Assembly: GCA_008711295.1 (NCBI GenBank)
Contig: VUYV01000191.1
Location: 1,220,540-1,284,539, forward strand
Reading direction: 5' to 3'
DNA from: Anarhynchus alexandrinus
Lineage: Eukaryota; Chordata; Aves; Charadriiformes; Charadriidae
DNA length: 64,000 nt
The notes below the pieces were generated by a model. It saw only the letters and a program-made list of their open reading frames with translations. It searched no databases and had not been told where the DNA came from. The translations under genes were made by a program, and so were the position numbers. Each line of letters begins with the position of its first letter. The first letter of the stretch is position 1. This document shows positions 45,884 through 58,879 of the stretch, piece by piece.

Positions 45884-47813
45884 GTTGCAATCACTAATCT
45901 TATCTCCTATTAAAAAAAATAATCTTCAGTATCCTGTATTCATTGAATGTAAATGTCTTTGAGCCTTTTTACTCATGGTGTTTAATTTTCAAAGGTAAAT
46001 TCATTCAATTTGTACAACCAGAGAGGTTTTGAAATAGGTCTTTTGGGAGTGGTATATAGAAACTTAGAAAAATCCTATACAACACTACAGGTGTGCAGAA
46101 AGATAAATGCTATTGGCCTGACCCTTCCTCACTACCGACGGTCAGAGTACGTAAGATGAAATATTGCATCTCGTGTAACAAAAAGTGAACTTTTACTGGA
46201 ACTGATGTTAAGAAATGTTCATGTAAACTACTTTAGAAAACACACACAGAGATTTTTTTTTCATTAACTGTGCTTGGAAGAGCAACCTAAGTTGTATTTT
46301 CTGATTGTAACGGAACGTTATACAGTTAGGTGAGATTAATTTCCTGGGAAATGCATAATGTAGTCAAGTAAGCAGAGCTGGACATGAAGAAAGGAATAAA
46401 CGTAGATTATGTGCTAAGCAATTTAAACCTCTGTCTATTCGTGTGTCAATGCCAGCGTGCAGATACAAAAGCTGAGGTCACGAAATGAGGGAGAAGCAGA
46501 ACTGGCAGCAGTTGCGTGTGTAAGCCTCATGTATCTACAGATACTTAGAATTGCCTTTTCCTCATTTCTTTTTCTGTTCAAATACATTCCCCTGTTCAGC
46601 TTAAATATTTTTTGGCATATACTTTATGAATGTCTATCCTTGCTATCGCTATTACCTACAAAGACAAAAAGCTCGCCGTGAATAGCCGGAACTGTTTGAT
46701 CAGTAAGACAGCTACTTTACAAGAGGTAGAACCATTTGAACGGATTTTTTGTATCATACTGACATTTGCAATGATGGTTCTTTTCATCAAGATTAAAGCT
46801 TGAGTAAATTCTGAACCCAAGCAATTTGTAGAAAATATTTTTCGTTTTACTTTGGAGCTCTGAGAGAGGAAAAAGTAGGAATCCACTTTCTCCGAGTACT
46901 TCAGAAAAAAGAAAGTTGGACACAGTTGTATATGTGGTGTTGTCAGGGAAGCAAAGCTTCAGCATTTTTTTTTCTTTTTTGCATTATTTTTCCTAACAAT
47001 GACAACCAGTAGTTAACATTTTATAGGCTTAAATTGTTTCCAAAGTTAAATTTTGTTTCGGGAAAATATGAACAGGAGTCCGTCAGTTCCTTTAATTTCC
47101 AAGAGTATAGTATGTTTGCATGAACAAATATGTATTCTTCTTTGAGGGAGTTTATGTGCATGAAAAATGTAAACCAACTCAAACCTCACGCCATAAGGAG
47201 CTTTCCAGGTTACCGAATGCCCTTCCTTAGTGTTGTTTATACATCAAGGTTCTCCGAATTCCCCTATTGGTAACGCCAATAATTGTCTGAAACCCCATCT
47301 TTCCTACATCTAAAGTAAAAAAAAAATATATTTTTAATGTCTGTGATGAGCTGTGCTGCACCTTTCCCTGTCATTACTGTCATTCTTTCCCAACAATATA
47401 TTTTCACGTTGTTTAGTGGTGAGCCGTGCTTCACATTATGGTTTGCATTTTCTCAGAAAAGCATCTGGAGATAGACATGTAATGGCATTACTCTGGTAAT
47501 AATTGTGTTAAATAACTGCAGGAAAGAGATAGCACATAACTATTTATTGTTATAATTCTGCCGCTATTGCACTCCAGTGAAGATCGGGGCTCCGGTCTGC
47601 TATATAACAAGATACTAAGAGCTTGACAGTGTAAATACCCAGCTGAAAAAAAGGTTGCTAAAACTAAAAGAATCACGAACAGAGTGATGATTTGAATATA
47701 CGGCATTGTTGTTTCCTTTTTTTTTTCATTTTATAAATAGTTGTAGATTAAGTAACACATACGGCAAAAACCTAGAAAAGGCACGATGAAAAGACAGTTT
47801 AGAAAGTAACTAA
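45884..47813. other. No gene seen; AT-rich spacer
   Basis: No recognised coding or repeat content. Overlapping frames around 46457-46965 on both strands are short and featureless. Short A and T runs occur at 46967, 47318 and 47718. Confidence 0.35.
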
Positions 47814-47826
47814 AAGGTGCGAGAAG

Positions 47827-47917
47827 AATCATAGAACCATAGAATCATAGAATGGTTTAGGTTGGAAAGGACCTTGAAGATCATCGAGTTCCAATCAAGA
47901 AATCGAGTTCCAAGAAA
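47827..47917 (-). mobile_element. Young CR1 3' tip, possible target-site duplication
   Basis: The plus strand shows AATCATAGAACCATAGAATC, then ATGGTTTAGGTTGGAAAGG and CCTTGAAGATCATCGAGTTC. This is the reverse complement of the same tip seen at 18301. ATCGAGTTCCAA is then repeated 19 bases on (47883-47894 and 47902-47913). Flanks 47814-47826 (AAGGTGCGAGAAG) and 47918-47930 (AAGATGTGAGAAG) agree at 11 of 13 bases. Confidence 0.92.
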
Positions 47918-48234
47918 AAGATGTGAGAAGAAAAAAAAAGGAGAAATTTGGGCAAAAAGCATGATCCGGAGCATTGTTGAAGATTTACGGTCAGTGGTAC
48001 ATCAGAGAGAAAAGCACTGTCTAATAACAGCCTGGTGACTGCCGCAGCAACCTCTGCAGCTGCTTCTGCTGCCCGTGGCCCTAAGAGTGCCTTTCCCAGC
48101 AGGTCAGGAAACCCGTTATCCTGCCACCGAAAACAGGCTCACCATGTTAACATGCTTATTATAACTATAGCGACGTATTTTCTGTTTCCTTGCAAAGCAA
48201 ACCTAGGATAAAGTCTTGCTTTCATTCATGGGTG

Positions 48235-49300
48235 GGGTGGGTTTTCTCCTGTGCCCGGAGTCCCAACCCCGTGGCGTCTGAGGAGACGTGTGGCCTTCAG
48301 CAAAGGGGAGGCTGGGACAGGCGGGTGGGACGCGTTACTGGGTGAGCTGGGAAGTCTGGAGGAGGGAGAGAGGAGCAAATGCCAGACAAGGAAAGCAGAG
48401 CGGGAGAGAAGGCAGGTGATGCCTGTTGAGGCTGATGGAGCCCACCTGGGAGGACCCCTCCCTCAGGAGATCACTGAGGGCCTGTGCTGAGGAAAGCACA
48501 TTGCTGAGGGTCCTTGCCTGGGTTAGGTGCAGGAATAAGTTTGTCTGAACCATTTTGGGGATTATTTTTTTATTTTTAAGTGAGATCTGCTATATTCTGA
48601 CAGCCTACGAAGCAAAGCAGTAGCCTTCTCTAGGAGAACAGACAGATGATATAGTTACGGATTGTTGGTGATTTGTGGAGATGGCTGCAAAATGGAGAAG
48701 GAGCTGAAGCAGCAGAGAAGACAAATGAGAAAAGCTTGGGGAAAGGATCGAAAGAAAGATGTAGGTAGTGCCACAGTCTGCTAATGAGACAAAAAAAAAA
48801 AGCAAACCTGTAGGAGTAGGCGTTTGTGACTTGAGGGAAAAACCACAAGGAATAGACTCTCCTCCTGTGAAGCCTGCAAAAGCCAGGAGGGCTGTGTGCC
48901 TTGTGGCCGAGCAGAAGATGGCATGGCAGCAGGAGGGTACGTGCAGTGTGTGGGGCAGAAGACCAAAGAAAGAGAGCCTGGCTGATTCTGGAACGAGGTA
49001 GGTCTGGGCCCGGGTGATAAACCTACTTGCTTGAAAACGGTCTTATACCCTGCATGAAAAAAGGAGCTGATGCTGTGGTGAGTTAACGGGAGGGGAGTAT
49101 GTGGTCCCATCTTTTGTGTTGCAAAACTTGGTCTACAAATCCTGGAGAATCCCTGAGGAAGGTTTGCATCCTGTGTCCCCCCTGCCTGAGGGGAAGATGT
49201 TGCTTATCAAAACTGTGGGAGATCCTGACAGAAGGATGAGGATGCTGGCAAGGGAGGTGCACCAAGAATAAATGGCTCAGGACAGGAGCGGTCTCAGCAG
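48235..49300. other. GC-richer block, unidentified
   Basis: GC-rich compared with its surroundings and open in several frames on both strands (plus 48251-48490, plus 48768-49001, minus 48781-49110). The peptides are rich in Arg, Glu, Gly and Ser without a domain I recognise. AATAAA at about 49267-49272 could be a poly(A) signal for a plus-strand transcript, but there is no other support. It could be an old repeat or a noncoding transcript. Confidence 0.3.
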
Positions 49301-51236
49301 CTCCTTAGCTGTGCTCGGCGTGAAGCGGGTGATGCAGGTTGGCACTGCCGTGTCGGGCATGGCAAAGCAGGGAAGTCGGCATGGGGGTGAAGGTGAGGTG
49401 CACTGAGTTGTCCTGCTTTCTTCCATGGTCTAGTAACTGTTTGCAAGCCCGCTCTGGTAAACTAACAACTATCTTAGGACTAGCGAGGTAGCTGGAAACA
49501 AGAACTACCAGCAGTAGGTATGCTGCTGGGTCTGTTGCAGGAGCTGAAGGTCGACAGCCATGTTTCTGCAGCTTGTGCTGAGCTGCTCCGTGCAGTATTC
49601 TTAAATTAATAGCCCAAGCTGTGGATGAGCGATGTTACAGGAGCCCTGCCCAGGCTGGGCAGCTCTGAGGAACAGTTCTCGTCTCCCGGTGTAGTGAGTT
49701 GTGAGCCTTAACAAGTAGATGAGGCGCGAGGAGCCTTGCTGCTGTTGCCTGCTGCTTGGAGCCCTGTTCCTGGCATGTCCCTTATTCCTGCACTGCCTTA
49801 CACCCTGCCCTGCTGCTTTTGTCAGTCTTTCCAGCTGAAGTCTAATCTAGTCGGTTTTCTATCCTGTACCTTAATTCTTTCTTCACCCTATATTTTTTTT
49901 ATTTTCATGGGTTTTTTATGTTTTCCTCCTTGAGCACATTTTCTTATCACCATTCTTTTTTGCGTCCAGCTCTTTCCCCTTCCCCCTTTGTGTCACTTTC
50001 TACTCCTGTTTTCCCACATCTCATCTTCTCTTCTCTCATTTTGTTCTCATTACACATCTCTCAAGGAGAGCTTGTTAAGGTAAGAAGAAAAAGAACTAAA
50101 TACTTTGCCAGTTCCCTTCTAAAGGTCTTTCCTCTAATTACTAGCAAACCAGTTGTACTTGATAAAACAAATTACCAAACCACGTTTTCTCCTGTGACTC
50201 ACTTGGAATTCCCTTCTGTATGAAAAGTTAAAGATAAAGATAGGCTGGTTCACAGCATAGTCAAGCCTAAGTGAAGACATCTGTGTAAAAGCTTGCAAGA
50301 AGCTTGGGTTTGGTTTTTTTTTAACCTGCAATGATTTTTGGTGGGCACAATTCCTAACTGCAGGTGCCCACATGGGAACTGCAGAATAAGCCAATGCCTC
50401 AGACTGGTGAATGCCACTTGGCCAACAAATACTCATCTGGTGGGAGGGAAGTTGAAATATGGGAAACACCTGAGACTGTGAATTAGAAAGCTAACTGTAA
50501 ATAGGATTTTTTTTTTTTTAAAGGCAACTTCAGTGACAAAATTAGAGTAAATATCAATTCACTGTTATGTCTCTGATTTTAGAAGTTATTAAAAGCAGCT
50601 GGCAACCATAGAAAGCTGGGTCATACCAATTAGTCCTTCTTTATAAGAAAGCTTGTTTCCAACTCTCTTTAAAAAATAAAAAAATCAACTTTCCAAAGGC
50701 ATAGGGACACTTTTAGAAATGTCAGATGCATGAGAAGTGAAAGAGAAATTTCTTTATATATTCTTTTTTGATGCTTTTAAAAGATGAACTTTCTTCTTCT
50801 CACTCCCATTTCCTGCTAATTATCCCTAACCATAACACTGCTGCTTGTAACCCTATTTTAAATGACACACTGTAGATCTCTGACCTAGACAGCAGAAACT
50901 TTTTTCAGAAGTATTATTTATTTAATCATCAATACTTTAAAGCTTTTTTTTAAAAAAAAAAAAAAAGTAGTGGTGGGGAATGTTTTTAACATGTCTATTG
51001 CACTTTAATGGCTGCTTACTTTAGGACTGAACGCGTTCTTTTCATTTACACTCCTTGAAGTCTTGCTCTCCTCCGAGGGCTGTTTCTCCCCCTCTGGGAA
51101 AGGGGGGTACTGGTGGAAACGTGAAAACCTGGGGAAAAATAAGCAGTAAGCTTGGTCCTGAGTGAGGGTCCTGTACTCTCAGTAGCAGATGAAGGGACAG
51201 CAGATGTGATGGGGAGTGAGGGAGGGGATAGTGAGG
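49301..51236. other. No gene seen; spacer with a pyrimidine-rich stretch
   Basis: 49860-50065 is T/C-rich on the plus strand. Homopolymers include T near 50507-50518 and A15 near 50950-50964. The plus frame 49918-50223 and minus frame 50134-50469 overlap and lack recognisable domains. Confidence 0.35.
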
Positions 51237-51274
51237 GTACCAATACACTGTGGCTACAGCATATTTATTGGTAC
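51237..51274. repeat. Perfect 9-bp inverted repeat
   Basis: GTACCAATA (51237-51245) and TATTGGTAC (51266-51274) with a 20-base spacer could form a hairpin or a paired binding site. Confidence 0.8.
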
Positions 51275-51350
51275 AGGTGGGTTTGGGTTGTCCCTGTACC
51301 AGGTTCTAATAAACAAACCAGAACCCAGCACAGGGTAAGGGTGTGTTGAG

Positions 51351-51540
51351 GCCGTTCAGTGGCGGGTAGCGTGGCCACGGGAGCCAGTGCTGGCCCGAGC
51401 TCCTGCATCATCCGGATGATCCTGCGCAGCGCAGTATGGCTATATCGCGTAATGGTGAGACATCTGCCTTGCTGACGGGCTGGGCGTGCAGCAATCCGAG
51501 CCTTGGCCATGAATGGTGGGATCGGTTAGGTCAGGCGCGG
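51351..51540. other. CpG-dense pocket with palindromes
   Basis: I count 16 CpG in 190 bases. It holds GTGGCCAC, the 14-base perfect palindrome ATCATCCGGATGAT (51407-51420) and immediately CTGCGC-A-GCGCAG (51422-51434). An 81-codon minus frame (51265-51510) with an Arg-rich middle (YSHTALRRIIRMMQELG) crosses it and is not recognised. Possible orphan CpG island or remnant of an unidentified element. Confidence 0.4.
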
Positions 51541-53075
51541 ATCCACACTGAGGTTTCTATGCTAATGTGCAACTTTGGCATCAGTAACCTCCAGGAGATG
51601 CGTTTCTCTGCGATATTCTGCGCTGTACTGATGTGCTTGCGGTTCCAGGGCCTTTGCTAGATAATGTTTGGCTTCAAAAGTTACACTTATCTTTCATATT
51701 TTCTTGGTTTTGTCTATTCATATTTAGTTGCTTCCCTTTACCAGCGTGCATATTTTCAAAAATAGACAAGAATTTTTTACCCAGTCAGTTCAGCTTCTTG
51801 CTGTGCCTGTGCCTGAGCTTCTGTGAATGAAATAACTGTGACTGAGGGACTGTATTAAATGAGTAGGTATAAAATATGACTGAAGCACAAATTGGGCCTG
51901 TATTGAGTCAGAAAGCGAGTGAGATTTCCCTTTCAGTAGGGACATACCTTTGCTCATATAAATGTGATAAATTGCCTATGCATAATAAAAAAGTTTCATC
52001 TCGTTATGATTCACCATATAAAAACTGATTTCTGTAGAACTCTTTTGCTGACTCTTGCGTGCTTTTATTACTGCTTTTTAGATTTAGTTCTTCCTTAAAG
52101 TGCTCCTTAAAGGAGTATTTTTTTTTTCTGCCTTTGTTCCTATGCGTGTTCACATAGTTGTCATGAAAGGGATCTCCCCAAAGTATTAAATATCTCTCAA
52201 GCGTTTATTAAGTGAGTTAATAAACCGTTGACACTTTCTATTTATATGAATGTATTTATCCTTATTCTGCATGATGTTGTGTGTGTGTTTTTATATCCAC
52301 GAGTTCAAAATCAGTGTTAAATAGCTCGATGCCTTTTTGACCAGCAACCCCGCGAGCTGCCTGCTGTGAGCTCCTGCCAGCGGTGGGCACGGGGAAAGGA
52401 ATTGATTGTTCTGTGGGGAACTCATTTCTTTTAAAGCACGTTTTTAACGCGTTTTAAGCCTGTCAGGACATGACGTGCGCACCTTAGCATCTTAAGCCCT
52501 GTCAGCCCCTGATGGTTACCAGTCACTGGTAATCACAGGTCTTCCTGCTCCAGTTTCTCCTCTGCCTAATGCACCGAGGTGAGCGGGGGCCCGTGTGGCG
52601 CTGCGAGGTCGGAGCTGGAGTGGAAGGTGGGCTCGACACGTAGGACACTTCCCAACGTGCTCACTCGCCATCATCTCCAGGTTTACAGCTGCCCTAGGCG
52701 AGGAAAGCCCTGCCGTTCGTCTGGCTGTTGGGGGATTAGCTTAACCCCAGCACCATAAGATAAAAGGAGAGTACTTATTAATCACGGTCCGAACAGGCTT
52801 TAGTTACAAAGCTTATAAAATGTACAAATCAAGAAATGGTTTTGATGTAGTCAGGCTGAAGTTCTGTTGGAAGTCTCCTTTCTCATGTCCTGGCGTCCTG
52901 CCTTCCCTTTTGGGCAAGGGGCAGTCTGGGGGTTGAGCCTGTTCTCTTCTTCTGCCTGCCCAAATCTTACGGATGGGTTCAGTCTTTCGGTTTAAGTTCT
53001 CTCTTTCTGTTGGTTGCTGCCCTGGAAATAGTCTGACCCTTTAATTAAAATAAACATCGCTTCAGCCTCTTACAA
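51541..53075. other. No gene seen; spacer
   Basis: AT-rich to about 52330, then moderately GC-rich to about 52720 (GTGAGCGGGGGCCCGTGTGG). No domain or repeat family recognised. Confidence 0.35.
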
Positions 53076-53887
53076 CCTGGACAGGCTGGAGAGGTGGGCC
53101 CAAGCCAACCTCATGCAGTTCAACAAGGCCAAGTGCAAGTCTTACATCTGGGTCGGGGCAATCTCAAGCACAAATACAGGCTGGGCAGGGAATGGCTGGA
53201 GAGCAGCACTGAGGAGAAGGACCTGGGTGTGCTGATCGACGAGAAGCTCAACATGAGCCAGCAATGTGCGATCGCAGCCCAGAAGGCCAACCGCATCCTG
53301 GGCTGCATCAAAAGAAGTGTGGCCAGCAGGGCGAGGGAGGTGATTCTGCCCCTCTACTCCACTCTCGTGAGACCCCACCTGGAGTACTGCGTCCAGCTCT
53401 GGAGTCCCCAACATAAGAAGGACATGGACCTGCTGGAGCGTGCCCAGAGGAGGGCCACGAGGATGATCCGAGGGCTGGAGCACCTCTCCTATGAGGAGAG
53501 GCTGAAGGAGTTGGGGCTGTTCAGCCTGGAGAAGGGGTGATCTTATTGCGGCCTTTCAGTCCCTAAAGGGGGCCTACAGGAGAGCTGGGGAAGGACTTTT
53601 TACTGGGGCATGGAGTGACAGGACGAGGGGGGAATGGCTTCAAACTGGAAGAGGGCAGGTTTAGATTGAACATTAGGAAGAAGTTTTTCACTGTGAGGGT
53701 GGTGAGGCACTGGAACAGGTTGCCCAGAGAGGTTGTTGAGGCCCCATCCCTGGAGGTGTTCAAGGCCAGGCTGGACGTGGCCTTGGGCAGCCTGGTGTGG
53801 TGGGAGGTGTCCCTGCCTATAGCAGGGGGGTTGGAACTCGATGATCTTCAAGGTCCTTTCCAACCTAAACCATTCTATGATTCTATG
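53076..53887 (+). mobile_element. CR1 LINE, 3' part of ORF2 plus full 3' UTR
   Basis: The best-preserved CR1 here. It starts at ACCTGGACAGGCTGGAGAGG, runs through the RT thumb, and ends with GGAACTCGATGATCTTCAAG and ATTCTATGATTCTATG. It is 5'-truncated, the normal outcome of incomplete target-primed reverse transcription. About 20 bases (GAAGGCTCCGGGGAG region) are deleted near 53537 relative to the copy at 30725. It serves as the reference for estimating what the gaps at 15610 and 31051-31130 hide. From its 3' end it resembles the CR1-J/F group (from memory). Confidence 0.97.
53094..53540 (+). pseudogene. CR1 ORF2 C-terminal reverse-transcriptase remnant
   Basis: About 148 codons are open. 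Visible CR1 landmarks are [37 protein letters not shown] and [19 protein letters not shown], then [20 protein letters not shown] and [20 protein letters not shown], ending [10 protein letters not shown] and a stop. The catalytic FADD box lies upstream in a complete CR1 and is not included. Before VLHLGRGN the frame is wrong: [20 protein letters not shown] is encoded one frame off because of a small deletion near 53130. The first codon is GTG inside the domain, so this is not a real start. The copy is non-functional. Confidence 0.93.
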
Positions 53888-56800
53888 AAATGCGTCTGTC
53901 TCTGTCAGAGCAGGGCCATCAGCTCTACTTGCTTTGCCAGTAACTGGCTCTAGTAGCTCCTCGCCGCAGCTCTACCACCACGTTACAAGTCTGATGTTCC
54001 ACTTTGCATTCCACAGTAAGGCGTATGTGAGCAATTCGTGGTACAAAGGTGAAAAACAAAAAAAAAAAGTAGCTCATCACTAACTAGACACGTTGACCAC
54101 GAATTGCTTGGGAACACCTGGTCTCCAACTTCTTTCTTCAAAGCAGACAGACCTTCAATGTTCACCCAGTTTTCTGTTGCACAGGTTCCATTGTGATTAT
54201 TTTGGAGCGTATGGCTTGTAAAATTGGGAGTAAATAGTTACGGTTCAGCCTCTAATTTTATGTATTTTGGTTTGCTTTTTTTAATTGATGATAACCTATT
54301 TTCAGTTTTTGGAGAAAGCACATGCAACTGCATTTGAACGTCAATTATTTTTTGTTGTGTTGTAGTTTTTATGGCTGTTAAAATTATAGTGATCAAATAT
54401 AAAGACTTGTTGCATTGTAAAATGTGTGCAGTGTAGATTTTGATTTGGTATAAAAAGAACAGATTCTAGCTCTGAAGTTAAATATTTGGCCTTGTTCTTA
54501 AATCTTGCCCACATCTCAACTGTGTATACATTTTTTTTGGTTATGCTTTTACCTTGCTTTTCACCTGACAAAAAACCAACCACCACCCACACCTGCTTGC
54601 TTAATAAAAAAAGAAAGAAAACACCCAAGGAACAAAGTGTGCAGATGACTCTCTTTTTCTCTTGAAACAGAAAGATCTATAAATTTAACAGAAAATAATT
54701 CAAACGATGAAGTAAATAGAGCGTTTTTGCTTTACCAGATTTAATCAGATATCCTCAGCCTAGCAGCAAACTTTGAGTTTACCATTCTATTTTTTTTTTT
54801 TCTAAAAGGGGAAAAGAAAAATGTAATATTTACAGTCAATATTGTGAAGAACTATCAATTACTGTGGGGTAAAACAAAAAAATAATAAAATTACTTTACA
54901 GCCTTATGATCCGCCTATCCTTTAAATACAACAGCTTAGAAAATTTAGCTTACAGGAGTGATCTAGGCTTTTTTAGCCTCAGATGTAGTCTTAATTTTGC
55001 ACGTATGGTGTAAAGATTTGTATTACCTGTGGTTCTATACTCTATGTACAGATCCTTAAGTCTAATACATTTTATTGCAGCTAAGCTTAGAATTTGTTCC
55101 TCTGGCTGCTAATTTATTTTTTTTTTTCACTCGCCTACATGTAAGATAAAAATTTGTGCCTTTGCTCAGTAATGTTAAGTGTTTTAAAAATGTCCGCTTG
55201 TTCATTTAATACTGCCCTTGGTGTAGAAATCAAATTTTCTGTGTGAGGGGAAGCACAGGAGTCCAAATGTTGGCTCAGAAACGATGGCTCTTTTTTACTT
55301 GCGTGCTTGTGGGCGTACTTGCCCTCAGGGGCACACAGAAATGGCCTTTGGCAGCCACAGAGAGCAAACCCCAACTTCTGTAGAGTATAGGAACTAAAGC
55401 GGCAAAGTTGAAATGTATTTGGGGCTAAAGCAGAGGGTTTGGGAGGCGAAGGAAAGCAAATTGGAAATGTGTTGGTACTGTTAATTTTACGAAGTTTAAA
55501 CACAGATGAAGGGCGGGAGGGAAGAGTTGTGGGTTTTTTGGAGGGGGGTATTTTTACGGCTCTACACAGAACGGTCATGTAGTGACACGTGTTATTTGGA
55601 GAAGCAAGTTGAGTACTGACACGAGGGCCGGTGTGGCTATCGAAACGGAGCGCCGTGAGGAACCCCCACGTGAAGTGCTAGCACTGAGACTGAATCGAAG
55701 CTTACCTTCGAGAAGAGATCTCGTCTTGGTGTAAGCTCCAGATGGAGGGAGAATCTTCTCAATATCTTAATTTGTCATGCCAGTGGTTATTTATCCTATT
55801 CTGCTGGATACAGTTTTTAACCTTTATTTAACTTCTGTTTCTAGACATTAATCCATTAAGCATATCAACACGATTAAAGAGCCATCTCTATCATGTTGCT
55901 GCTATTTTTCTCTTAACCTTCTCATTGATAAGCAGAATAGATTGAGCTTCTACTCATGGGTGTTGTGTCTTCTCGTCCTTGTGTGCAATTTCAAGTGTTA
56001 GTTTTAAGTTTGGCTACTTTTTCTATGAGTGTGAGGGGGGAAACTAAACATGGCACGCATTCTGCTTCTCTCATCCTGCTTTAACTGTGTGTATCTTGTA
56101 ATCACACCCTTCCACCGCACACAGTCAGTCCCCGGTGGATTCCACTTGGATGCTTTAAAGTCTGGATTTGTATATTTTTTTTTGTCGTTGTATATAGCTT
56201 AAAGAATTCTTGGCTTTGAGCTTTTTTTTTTTAATTTTCTTCTGATATAATAAGGCAGCTGTATGTCATAGTCCAAGTCTATAGTGCAGTCCAAAAAGCA
56301 GAGTAACTGCATGCACTGGCCCAGAGTGTTACTGAGACAGGTAAACAAGGAGAGCTGTAGCAGTGGTTTTCCTTAATCAGTAGAGTAAAAGATATTTGCA
56401 AATCTCCAAGTCGTATGGTTGCTCTGCTCTCACACGTGCCACAGGGGCGTAAGCAGAGGTGGTCAGCAGGAGAGGTGTTCAGAGTTACCAACTTCAAACA
56501 AGTTGTGTTCCGAGATTAATGTCGAGCATCTTTTCCGGGATAAGCATTTTTTCAAGGTAGCTTACAAGTATTCCTGTTCAAGGCGATAAACTGATGTTTA
56601 CCAGGTACTGCCAAGTGTTTCATTTCCAAGCATGTTTTTTAACCTCTGCTTAGCGCACCGCTCCTATTCAAGCAGAAAGCTTTTCTTTGGGAACCAAGGT
56701 TTAAGCAGAATAACAAATTTAATTAAAAACTGAAAACATTATTTTACCAGTGGGTCATGCCCAGTTTCTAGGCTTTATTGTTCTCATGTGTTAGTAAAAA

Positions 56801-58812
56801 CTTGCTAATTAAAATGTGTATGCAAATATATACGTGTCTTTAGCAATGGAAATGGGAGACTTGAGAGAAACCAAAGAATTCTCTTGCAGATAATGCTAAT
56901 ATTATAAAGAACTAAGGCTATCCTTTGTTAATTCATATGTCGAATTAAATCGGGTTCTTGCTTCACAACAGTAGTTAACTGTTAAATCAGTAGATTAAAA
57001 AAAAACAAAAAATAAAAAAACCCAAACACTTAAATTCTGAGAGACAGAGACTGTTTATCTTGCATTCCGGCATCGCAGCTTGTACCAGAACATCTATTTT
57101 AATGACCTAGCAAATCTGTAAACAGTGATCTTTAAATTCTCCAAGTTGCATGATTTGAATGAATATTACCAAGTAACACTGAAAAAACCCCACTGTCTAT
57201 TACATGTTTTTCAACCTGTACAGGAAAGTGAAAGATAACTTTGCTTCTCCTGTGTTTTAGAAGACTAATTCCTTATAATCCTAGCATTTGAAATGGGCAA
57301 AATGGGCTTCCACTTTGGAAGCTGTTACTAGGTTTTCTCATAGTGGAAAATACGTTAAAAGAAAATGCAGGTTTATTAAAAAAAAATTGCTTCATTGCTG
57401 AGCAATTTATGACTTCCATTTATGACTTCTCATCATGGTATTATCCTGATGCTCGCCCAAAATTCTGCTGCTTTAAACTTGGTTACAGTCTTTTATCCAA
57501 AGCTCCTCTGGTGTAATTTACTTTTTTTCCCCCATTTTGATCTGGAGGCCAGGTGAAACGAAATATGGAGTTCTGCCTCAATAGTGTTCTGATAAACCTG
57601 CGAAGAAGGTGTTGCTGATGCAGGATAACTGTCTCGCGTTCTGTATTAAATCTCAGCTTTTGTGTTATAGAAAGTCTGTAACGTGCTGGTAGAGTTTAAA
57701 ACAGAACATAATTCTACTTGAATAATCCTAGAACTTGCATGCGGAGGGAGAAAATGGAACGATATTTGAAACTAAGATGTTTTAATAGGTGTAAATACGT
57801 ATTTACTTTCAAAGATCATTTTAGTCCAGAATGGCAGCTTTTATTTCTATTGCTTCTATGATTTTAGGATCTCAATAGCTGAGGGCACACAGACATGGAT
57901 TTTTTCATACTACTGTAGCATGTAAGGAGTCACATTAAGGATTCAGAGATGTTTTATGTATTAGAACATGGTTATCTGCGGGCTTAACTGCTTTCATGGA
58001 TCTTAAAGACTTGACATTGTAATGAGTAATACAATTCATGTTTGCTATTTCAGTTACTGGAAATTGGTATTTCTCTATAAGGATGGGGAAATACAAGTAG
58101 GATCACCTGTAAGATAAGCAAATGGTACAAAATGCTTTTTTGTTTAGGTTTTCTGTTTACTTCTTTCTGCTGTGGTAATACCCCTTTTATGTCAAAATTG
58201 GACCATAACAATGTAAGAGAACCTATTCGTGCGCTATTTAACTGCTGGCTCAGGATATGAAAACCGGTGTTGGCAGCGTCATCAGATTTACATTTTTCTC
58301 AGCTCTGCTACCTTTGATAAGCCTAATGGAATAAGTGATACACTGGAGACACCATCGCCTTTGTTTCAATGTTTTAAAAAGTCAGCAGAGTTATGTCCAA
58401 TGCATATCTGGTCCTAATCTTGGAATTTTACTTTGCCAGCAATAAGAGAATGTGTCCTTATTTTAATAATTTGTGTCTGCTGCTGGAGTACTAGAATGAG
58501 TTAGAGCTTGTTTTTCATTTCATTAGGTTTTTATTTGTGCGCATTCTGGAGGGTTTTTTTCCCTCTGGTCCCAAGGCGGCATTTCTTAGCTCATTCTGTG
58601 ACAGTGTCTCTATTAAGACATAATTTCCACTTGTCCTGCATTTGTGATTCTTAATTCATGAAACAAACAAAAAAAAATCCAACAAACCCCCGTAGGCCTT
58701 ATTGTGGGTATATTTCTTATTTATGGTGTGAAAAGATTCCTGTTAGCTGTTGCAATTCAAAGTTTATTCTATATTAAATTAACATATTCATGTTGTTTTG
58801 ACTTCTTAACAG
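53888..58812. other. No gene seen; AT-rich spacer
   Basis: No recognisable gene or repeat family. Homopolymers occur at 54057-54068 (A), 54790-54801 (T), 55117-55127 (T) and 56222-56232 (T). The longest frame (minus 55135-55578, 147 codons) contains no motif I recognise. A small CpG-containing patch lies at 55619-55665. Confidence 0.35.
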
Positions 58813-58879
58813 GCAATAACTTCGGACTTAAACTTCATGCTTTCATTGAGAACATAGATTCTACAGCAAGGAAGTAACA
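58813..58879 (+). other. Splice-site-bounded 67-bp candidate noncoding exon
   Basis: It is preceded by a pyrimidine-rich acceptor (TTGTTTTGACTTCTTAACAG) and followed by a strong donor (AACA|GTAAGTG). All three plus frames contain a stop: TAG in the first, TAA at once in the second, and TAA just before the donor in the third, whose peptide is NNFGLKLHAFIENIDSTARK. An internal coding exon is therefore excluded; a UTR, lncRNA or poison-type exon remains possible. Confidence 0.25.

Noticed and set aside
51430..51510. tRNA-like gene in the CpG-rich pocket
   Set aside because: No B-box (GGTTCGANTCC) and no acceptor-stem pairing could be found.
55135..55578. 147-codon minus-strand open frame
   Set aside because: Close to the chance maximum, unremarkable composition, no motif I recognise, surrounded by homopolymers and AT-rich spacer.
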